Part shown: positions 1 through 3,874 of the stretch, one piece after another
Layout: every line of letters begins with the position of its first letter
Numbering within the stretch: the stretch's first letter is position 1
NCBI GenBank assembly: GCA_030831375.1
Contig: JAURLF010000014.1
Coordinates: 1-7,960 of the forward strand
Origin: Gaiellales bacterium
GTDB lineage: Bacteria; Actinomycetota; Thermoleophilia; Gaiellales; F1-60-MAGs149
DNA: 7,960 nt
Direction of reading: 5' to 3'
Program-made: the position numbers and the translations under genes
The notes under the pieces: model-generated
Told to the model about the DNA's origin: nothing
The model's input: only the letters and a program-made list of their open reading frames with translations
Databases searched by the model: none

Positions 1-10
1 CTGAGTGGGG

Positions 11-289
11 CTAGTCCCCGCCGAGGTCGAACATCGCGTCGAGGTCGTGGCGCGAGTAGGCCCGGAAGGCCGGCAGGGTCTCGGTGCGCAGGGCGCCGTC
101 GAGGCCGAGCAGGCCCGAGGTGACGAGCTCGGCCATCGCCTCGTTCGTCGGGACGCGCAGGACGGCGACGAGGTCGAAGCGGCCGGCGACGCTGTAGACC
201 TCGGCGACGCCGTCGATGCCGGCGAGCGCCTCGGCCACCGGGCCGATGCGCCCGCGCTCGACGTCGACCAGGACGAAGGCCGTGACCAT
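11..289 (-). CDS. Stand-alone Lrp/AsnC ligand-binding (RAM) domain protein
   Basis: A 92-residue protein that matches the C-terminal effector-binding/oligomerisation (RAM, AsnC_trans_reg) domain of Lrp/AsnC regulators. It shows the beta-alpha-beta pattern MVTAFVLVDVERG, then helix PVAEALAGIDGVAEVYSVAG, then the hallmark GRFDLVAVLRV strand, and a C-terminal TETLPAFRAYSRHDL stretch. No helix-turn-helix precedes it: the ATG at 289 is preceded by a -10-like TAGGCT and no coding extension, so this is the small stand-alone form rather than a truncated regulator. Proteins of this type are thought to bind amino acids or related ligands and form oligomers, sometimes with full-length Lrp proteins; the ligand here cannot be read. 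It is divergent from the hydroxylase gene with under 100 bp between starts, so shared control is possible but unproven. No Shine-Dalgarno sequence is visible, in keeping with a leaderless transcript. Confidence 0.85.
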   Translation of the reverse strand: MVTAFVLVDVERGRIGPVAEALAGIDGVAEVYSVAGRFDLVAVLRVPTNEAMAELVTSGLLGLDGALRTETLPAFRAYSRHDLDAMFDLGGD

Positions 290-296
290 GGGGCGG

Positions 297-302
297 AGCC
301 TA
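297..302 (-). promoter_or_regulatory. Candidate -10 box (TAGGCT) of a leaderless promoter for the RAM-domain gene
   Basis: On the minus strand TAGGCT is followed by 7 nt (CCGCCCC) and then the ATG at 289. This places the expected transcription start at or next to the start codon. The same hexamer sits at the same distance before two other genes in this window (3863-3868 and 7619-7624). No good -35 match is seen. Confidence 0.5.
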
Positions 303-320
303 GCGCGGCCGCGCCGGGGC

Positions 321-349
321 TTGACGCCGGGGGCCGGTAAGTGGATACT
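321..349 (+). promoter_or_regulatory. Sigma70-like promoter of the HpaB-family hydroxylase gene
   Basis: TTGACG at 321-326 matches the -35 consensus in five of six positions. After a 17-nt spacer comes GATACT at 344-349, a four-of-six match to TATAAT with the conserved A and final T. Transcription would start near 356, giving a short leader of about 20 nt that contains a Shine-Dalgarno sequence. It is the only promoter in the window with a convincing -35 box. Confidence 0.55.
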
Positions 350-356
350 GGATCCA
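349..356 (+). promoter_or_regulatory. Candidate operator: TGGATCCA palindrome downstream of the -10 box
   Basis: TGGATCCA is a perfect 8-bp palindrome that extends to ACTGGATCCAAT with one mismatched pair. It begins on the last base of the -10 and covers the likely transcription start, a classic repressor position. A half-copy (TGGATAC, 342-348) directly precedes it, giving a TGGATAC-TGGATCC direct repeat. Short palindromes of this kind are common targets of GntR-type repressors of catabolic genes, but no regulator gene is in the window and the binding protein is unknown. Confidence 0.35.
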
Positions 357-365
357 ATCCGACGC

Positions 366-369
366 GAGG
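366..369 (+). promoter_or_regulatory. Shine-Dalgarno site deciding the hydroxylase start
   Basis: GAGG lies 9 nt before the ATG at 379. It touches the alternative in-frame ATG at 370, which therefore has no ribosome binding site at a usable distance. This favours the shorter, 489-residue product. Confidence 0.55.
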
Positions 370-378
370 ATGGCCCCC

Positions 379-1848
379 ATGGCGACGACCGAGCAGGCTT
401 CCACCATCGCGGCGCGCAGCGGCGCCGAGTTCCTCGCGGGGCTCGCGAACGACCGGGAGCGCGAGATCTGGATCGGCGGCGAGCGGGTCACGAACCCGCT
501 CGAGCACGACAAGCTGCGCCCGGGCGCGGAGGCGATCGCCCGCGTCTACGACACGCAGCTCGCGCACGCCGAGGTCTGCCTCGCCCCGAACCCCGACGAC
601 GGCCGCCTCGTCAACCGCACGCACCTGATCCCGCGCACCAGGGAGGACCTGGAGCGCCGGCGCGCGTCGATGGAGATCATCAGCGCCGCGACGGGCGGGA
701 TGATGGGCCGCGTCCCCGACTACCTCAACGTCACGTTCGCCTGCTTCGCCGGCGCGAGCGAGGTGTGGGCGCGCCGCGGCAACGAGCGCGGCGCCGAGAA
801 CATCGTCGAGTACCAGCGGCTGATGCGCGATCGGGACCTCTCGACGACGCACGCGATCATGAATCCCGTCGCCGACCGCTCGAAGCCCGAGACGGAGCAG
901 CTCGGCGGCGAGATCGCGCTGCACAAGGTCGGCGAGACCAGCGAGGGCATCGTCGTGCGCGGCGCCCGCATGCTGGCCACGCTCGCGCCCTTCGCCGACG
1001 AGATCTCCGTCTACCCGGGCTCCGACCTCAAGCCCGGCGACGAGCGCTACGCCGTCGCCTTCGCGATCCCGATGTCGACGCCCGGCCTGCGCTTCATCTG
1101 CCGCGACTCCTTCACGAAGCCCGGCAGCACCTTCGACTACCCGCTCAGCGCCCGCTTCGACGAGATGGATGCGGTCGTGGTCTTCGACGACGTCGTTGTG
1201 CCGCACGACCGCGTCTTCCTCGACGGCGACGTCGTCGGCTACTCCGAGGTCATCACCGACACGGGCTGGCGCGGCCACATCATGCACCAGGCCTTCACGC
1301 GGGCCTACGTGAAGCTCCTGTTCGCGTTCGGGCTCGGCCACGTGATGGCGGAGACCACCGGCGTCGTGCGCTTCGACCACATCCAGGAGAAGCTCGGTCA
1401 GCTCTGGAACATGGCCGAGCTGACGCGCTCCGCGCTCGTCGCCTGCGAGGCCGACTCGTACCTCGACGACCATGGCGTCTGGTACCCGCACGACCGGCCG
1501 CTGATGGCGCTGCGCGGCGAGATGCCGAAGTGGCTGCCCCGCGCCCACGAGCTCCTGCAGCTGATCGGCGGCGGCTCGTTCATGGCCACCCCGTCCGAGG
1601 CGGATTTCAACTCGCCGATCCGCGGCGACATCGAGAAGTATTTCATGGCCGGAAACGCGGACGCCGAGCGGCGCGTCAGGCTCTTCCGGCTCGCGTGGGA
1701 CTACATCGGCTCCGACCTCGGCGGCCGCTCCGAGCTCTACGAGCGCTTCTACCTGTCGGACTCGTGGCGGATGACGCAGCTCGCCTACCGGATCGCCGAC
1801 AAGACGGCGGCCGTGGACCTGGTCGAGCAGTTCCTGCATGATCAATAG
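379..1848 (+). CDS. hpaB: HpaB-family 4-hydroxyphenylacetate 3-monooxygenase, oxygenase component
   Basis: A 489-residue flavin-dependent aromatic hydroxylase of the HpaB/PvcC/TftD family, close to the usual length of about 480-520. These enzymes use FADH2 supplied by a separate reductase (HpaC) and O2 to hydroxylate a phenol ortho to its hydroxyl. The HpaB N-terminal domain fills about residues 10-275 and the C-terminal four-helix domain the rest. The substrate-pocket residues known from HpaB appear as R111 and Y115 in GRVPDYLNV and H158 in STTHAIMNP. The C-terminal part contains QLIGGGSFMATPSEADF and the FMAGNADAERRVRLFRLAWD helix. I chose the ATG at 379 because GAGG at 366-369 lies 9 nt upstream; the in-frame ATG at 370 overlaps that site. 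The substrate is inferred from family only: 4-hydroxyphenylacetate, phenol, chlorophenol or another p-substituted phenol would all fit. No reductase gene is present in the window. It lacks the cysteine set expected for the related 4-hydroxybutyryl-CoA dehydratase. Confidence 0.88.
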   Translation: MATTEQASTIAARSGAEFLAGLANDREREIWIGGERVTNPLEHDKLRPGAEAIARVYDTQLAHAEVCLAPNPDDGRLVNRTHLIPRTREDLERRRASMEIISAATGGMMGRVPDYLNVTFACFAGASEVWARRGNERGAENIVEYQRLMRDRDLSTTHAIMNPVADRSKPETEQLGGEIALHKVGETSEGIVVRGARMLATLAPFADEISVYPGSDLKPGDERYAVAFAIPMSTPGLRFICRDSFTKPGSTFDYPLSARFDEMDAVVVFDDVVVPHDRVFLDGDVVGYSEVITDTGWRGHIMHQAFTRAYVKLLFAFGLGHVMAETTGVVRFDHIQEKLGQLWNMAELTRSALVACEADSYLDDHGVWYPHDRPLMALRGEMPKWLPRAHELLQLIGGGSFMATPSEADFNSPIRGDIEKYFMAGNADAERRVRLFRLAWDYIGSDLGGRSELYERFYLSDSWRMTQLAYRIADKTAAVDLVEQFLHDQ

Positions 1849-1868
1849 GCGTATGCCTATTGAATCAT
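1838..1868. terminator. AT-rich hairpin overlapping the hydroxylase stop; possible bidirectional terminator
   Basis: The arms are ATGAT then CAATAGGC (1838-1850) and GCCTATTG then ATCAT (1855-1868), around a GTAT loop. This gives a 13-bp stem with one bulged A at 1863. The TAG stop of the hydroxylase gene (1846-1848) lies inside the left arm, and the convergent secreted-protein gene ends at 1884. The position between two convergent stops fits a terminator serving both strands. A real U-tract is missing on either strand, so factor-dependent termination, an mRNA-stabilising 3' hairpin or a protein-binding site remain possible. Confidence 0.5.
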
Positions 1869-1883
1869 CTGATCGATCGGCCT

Positions 1884-3260
1884 TCAGGGCCTCCCGCCGG
1901 CGCGGCGGACGAAGGTGGTCTGCAGCGGATTGTCGAGCCCGTTGATCAGGCGGATCGTCTGGCGCGGGCTCGGCGCCGTGTAGCGCACGCCCGGCTGCGG
2001 CGTGGAGCCGGGACCGCCGTCGTTGTACAGGGGGCGGTAGCCGTTGCCCCGGGCGGGGACCCGCACGGTGATCAGCTTCCGCATCGCGGCCTCGCTGCCC
2101 TTGAGGACGATGTCGATCTGGTTCTCGCTGTCGTCCTGCAGGCACCGGTTGAACTGCGCGGGCGCCGCCTTGACCGTCCGGTCCGCGATGCCGACCACGG
2201 TGATCGGCTCGCCGTCGATCCGGTACTCGTGGTTCGCGCGGATCAGCCGCACGAGCCGGCCCGACTGGGAGCGGGCGACCAGCTGGAAGTATCGGCGGTA
2301 CTCGTTCGGGTACATCGCCCGCAGCCCGTCCGGCGAGAATGCGCCGCCGAGCGTCGCGATCCGCACCCGGTACTGCGCGTCCGCCGCGCCGAAGATGGCG
2401 ACGCCGTGATTGGGCAGGAGCCCCCGCTTCAGGATCAACGGGCCGTTCTCGCCCGCGGTCGACATGCGCGTGAGCTTGGCGGCGATCATCCGCGGACCCG
2501 TCCACCGGGACGGGTCCGCCGGCTGGTCGTCATAGGGCGTGCGGTCGTTGGAGCCCGTCAGCCCGACCGCGCTGACCAGTCGTCCCCGCGGGCCGACGAG
2601 CTGCAGCGGGGTCGCGTCGGCGACGATCTCGACCGCAACGGGGTAGAGCGCCGCCGGGTCGCGCTTCGGCAGCCGGTTGCCCATCCGGTTGTCGTTGAGC
2701 ACCACCGTCGTGCCCTCGTTGTACTCGAAGTTGGGGCCCACCGTCGCGTTCATGGGCGTGATCACGGTGCCGTCGCTGAGGGTCACCCGGAAGTCGCTGC
2801 CGTCGAGGGTGCTCGGCCGGGGCGGCCACGAGAACTGGACCTGCACGATGTCCATGTTCGTCTGGGTGAAATTCGGCCCCCACGCGGCCTGGTACTGCGC
2901 GGCGCCGATGGCGGTGGTGAAGGCCCAGGGCTTCGTGGACCAGTCGGCGCGCGCCACGCAGGTGACGTCGTCGTTCCAGGCCCCGCCGGCGGCGAGCACC
3001 GCGGCACGCGCCTGCTCGTACGTCTGCGCGCCGGGCGTGGTGTCGAACCCCGGCACGCCGATGATCTCCGAGAAGTTGAGGCTGACGCCCATGATCCGCG
3101 GCGTTGGCGCCCACAGGTCCGAGGCGATCAGGATGTCGCGGTGCTGCGCCTGGCCGACCGGGCCGTACTGCTGCGCGAGCGCCAGCCCGGGCGCGGCCAG
3201 CCCGAGCGCCGCGAGGACGCCGGGGAGGAGGATCCGCAGGAACGGGCGCGAGGCGGGCAT
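1884..3260 (-). CDS. Secreted protein of unknown family
   Basis: A 458-residue protein that I do not recognise. It opens with a clear Sec signal peptide: a basic start (MPASRPFLR), a hydrophobic core (ILLPGVLAALGLAAPG) and an A-L-A cleavage site after about residue 29, so the mature form begins near QQYGPVG. There is no lipobox, no second membrane span and no C-terminal anchor, so release from the membrane is expected. The mature part alternates short beta-like segments (DFRVTLSDGTVITP, GTTVVLNDNRMGN, EYRIDGEPITVVG) with many P, G, D and N turns, suggesting a beta-rich extracellular fold. It contains only two cysteines, C101 and C373, which could form a disulphide. No catalytic motif is evident. 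The ATG at 3260 has a poor ribosome binding site but follows the stop of the upstream small reading frame by only 5 nt, which suggests translational coupling. It probably belongs to a minus-strand transcript starting at the cupin gene and ends convergent with the hydroxylase gene. Confidence 0.75.
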   Translation of the reverse strand: MPASRPFLRILLPGVLAALGLAAPGLALAQQYGPVGQAQHRDILIASDLWAPTPRIMGVSLNFSEIIGVPGFDTTPGAQTYEQARAAVLAAGGAWNDDVTCVARADWSTKPWAFTTAIGAAQYQAAWGPNFTQTNMDIVQVQFSWPPRPSTLDGSDFRVTLSDGTVITPMNATVGPNFEYNEGTTVVLNDNRMGNRLPKRDPAALYPVAVEIVADATPLQLVGPRGRLVSAVGLTGSNDRTPYDDQPADPSRWTGPRMIAAKLTRMSTAGENGPLILKRGLLPNHGVAIFGAADAQYRVRIATLGGAFSPDGLRAMYPNEYRRYFQLVARSQSGRLVRLIRANHEYRIDGEPITVVGIADRTVKAAPAQFNRCLQDDSENQIDIVLKGSEAAMRKLITVRVPARGNGYRPLYNDGGPGSTPQPGVRYTAPSPRQTIRLINGLDNPLQTTFVRRAGGRP

Positions 3261-3265
3261 CGGCG

Positions 3266-3376
3266 TCAGGCGGGGCCGAGGCCCTGGGCGATCACGGGCC
3301 CCGTCGACTCGCGGCGGGGCGTGAACCGCTCGGGGTCCGAGATGGTGGCCGTCGCGATCAAGTAGCCCGTGGCCAT
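3266..3376 (-). pseudogene. Truncated DUF1330-like gene fragment
   Basis: A 36-codon reading frame starts with ATG at 3376 and ends with TGA at 3266-3268. Its product reads MATGYLIATATISDPERF and continues to end PVIAQGLGPA. This resembles the first third of DUF1330 proteins, which typically begin with GYWIA-x-VTVTDPE, then an aromatic stretch and a PVIAKYGGRF-like segment, and run to about 95 residues. Here the match stops right after PVIAQ and the rest of the domain is not found in any frame, because the signal peptide of the next gene follows. AAGGG lies about 10 nt before the ATG, and an in-frame GTG at 3385 is an alternative start. It may be the stump left by a deletion, or a short expressed peptide that now serves as a translational leader for the secreted protein. 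The family call rests on remembered consensus, not on an alignment. Confidence 0.5.
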
Positions 3377-3400
3377 GCTGCTCACGCCCTTCCCGCGTAG

Positions 3401-3424
3401 GCGCCCACCGTAGCAGGCGGGCGC
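3401..3424 (-). terminator. GC-rich hairpin downstream of the cupin gene
   Basis: On the minus strand GCGCCCGCC, loop TGCTAC and GGTGGGCGC form a 9-bp stem with one G-U pair, starting a few bases after the cupin stop codon. No run of U follows. It may reduce read-through into the downstream small frame and secreted-protein gene, or simply be a chance product of the base composition. Confidence 0.3.
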
Positions 3425-3428
3425 ACCC

Positions 3429-3785
3429 TCACGGCGCCAGGTCCTCCCAGTCCGTCACCCCGTAGGTCACGGCCAGGAACACGCAGTCCGAGCCGGCCGC
3501 GGCGCCGTGGTAGTGGCGCTCGCCCGCGGGCGCGTCGACGAACGTCCCGGGGGCGAGATCGACTTCGCCGTCGGCGGTGCCGACGCGGCCCGTGCCCTCC
3601 AGCACGAGCAGCTGCTGGCCGCCCGGATGGCTGTGCCAGAAGGTGCAGGCGCCGTCGGCGAAGGCGACGCGGGCGATGTCGGGGCGCCCCTCGGCCTCCG
3701 CCTCCTGCAGCATCTCGAGGCGCACCGCGCCCGTGAAACGGCCGCCGTAGAGCTCCGACGCGCCGCCGCCCTCGTGGATCCGCAT
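3429..3785 (-). CDS. Small single-domain cupin protein
   Basis: A 118-residue single cupin (cupin_2) barrel. Motif 1 is G45-ACTFW-H51-S-H53-PGG-Q57 with glycines at 64 and 66. Motif 2 is PAGERHYHG with P86, G88 and H91. The likely metal ligands are H51, H53, Q57 and H91: the usual glutamate of motif 1 is replaced by glutamine, as in the WH-x-HP-x-GQ cupin subgroup often seen near carboxymuconolactone decarboxylases and oxidoreductases. Such proteins bind Fe, Mn, Ni or Zn and may be dioxygenases, isomerases or small-molecule binders; the substrate cannot be read. The start is well supported by AAGGAGG 7 nt upstream of the ATG at 3785. It is the first gene of a minus-strand group and is divergent from ppdK. 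Confidence 0.85.
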   Translation of the reverse strand: MRIHEGGGASELYGGRFTGAVRLEMLQEAEAEGRPDIARVAFADGACTFWHSHPGGQQLLVLEGTGRVGTADGEVDLAPGTFVDAPAGERHYHGAAAGSDCVFLAVTYGVTDWEDLAP

Positions 3786-3792
3786 CCGACCG

Positions 3793-3799
3793 CCTCCTT
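3793..3799 (-). promoter_or_regulatory. Strong Shine-Dalgarno of the cupin gene
   Basis: AAGGAGG on the minus strand lies 7 nt before the ATG at 3785. It is the best ribosome binding site in the window and contrasts with four neighbouring genes that have none. Confidence 0.75.
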
Positions 3800-3862
3800 C
3801 GACTCGCCGGCATCATGCCCGATTCCGCGGGTTGTCGCGGGTCGTCCGTGCGACCGGTTGAC

Positions 3863-3868
3863 TAGGCT
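3863..3868 (+). promoter_or_regulatory. Candidate -10 box (TAGGCT) of a leaderless promoter for ppdK
   Basis: TAGGCT is followed by 6 nt (GCGGTC) and the GTG at 3875. A transcript starting at the usual distance from the -10 would begin at or within a base of the start codon. No Shine-Dalgarno sequence is present upstream. TTGAC at 3858-3862 abuts the hexamer and is too close to act as its -35. Confidence 0.5.
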
Positions 3869-3874
3869 GCGGTC

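Noticed and set aside
370..372. ATG at 370 as the hydroxylase start
   Set aside because: It is in frame and adds three residues, but the GAGG site touches it. The ATG at 379 has that site at a normal 9-nt distance.
216..1841. A 541-codon plus-strand frame overlapping the hydroxylase gene
   Set aside because: It is the same DNA in another frame and gives an arginine-rich product without motifs. The HpaB frame is unmistakable.
1871..1878. GATCGATC palindrome after the hairpin
   Set aside because: An 8-bp repeat of GATC is easily formed by chance and has no partner or context that would make it a functional site.
1860..3365. A 501-codon plus-strand frame opposite the secreted-protein gene
   Set aside because: The product is arginine/valine/histidine-rich low-complexity sequence. 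The minus-strand frame has a proper signal peptide and balanced composition.
3858..3863. TTGACT as a -35 box for ppdK
   Set aside because: A -10 at 17 nt downstream would fall in CT-rich sequence inside the ppdK coding region and does not match the consensus. The overlapping TAGGCT with a leaderless start explains the region better.
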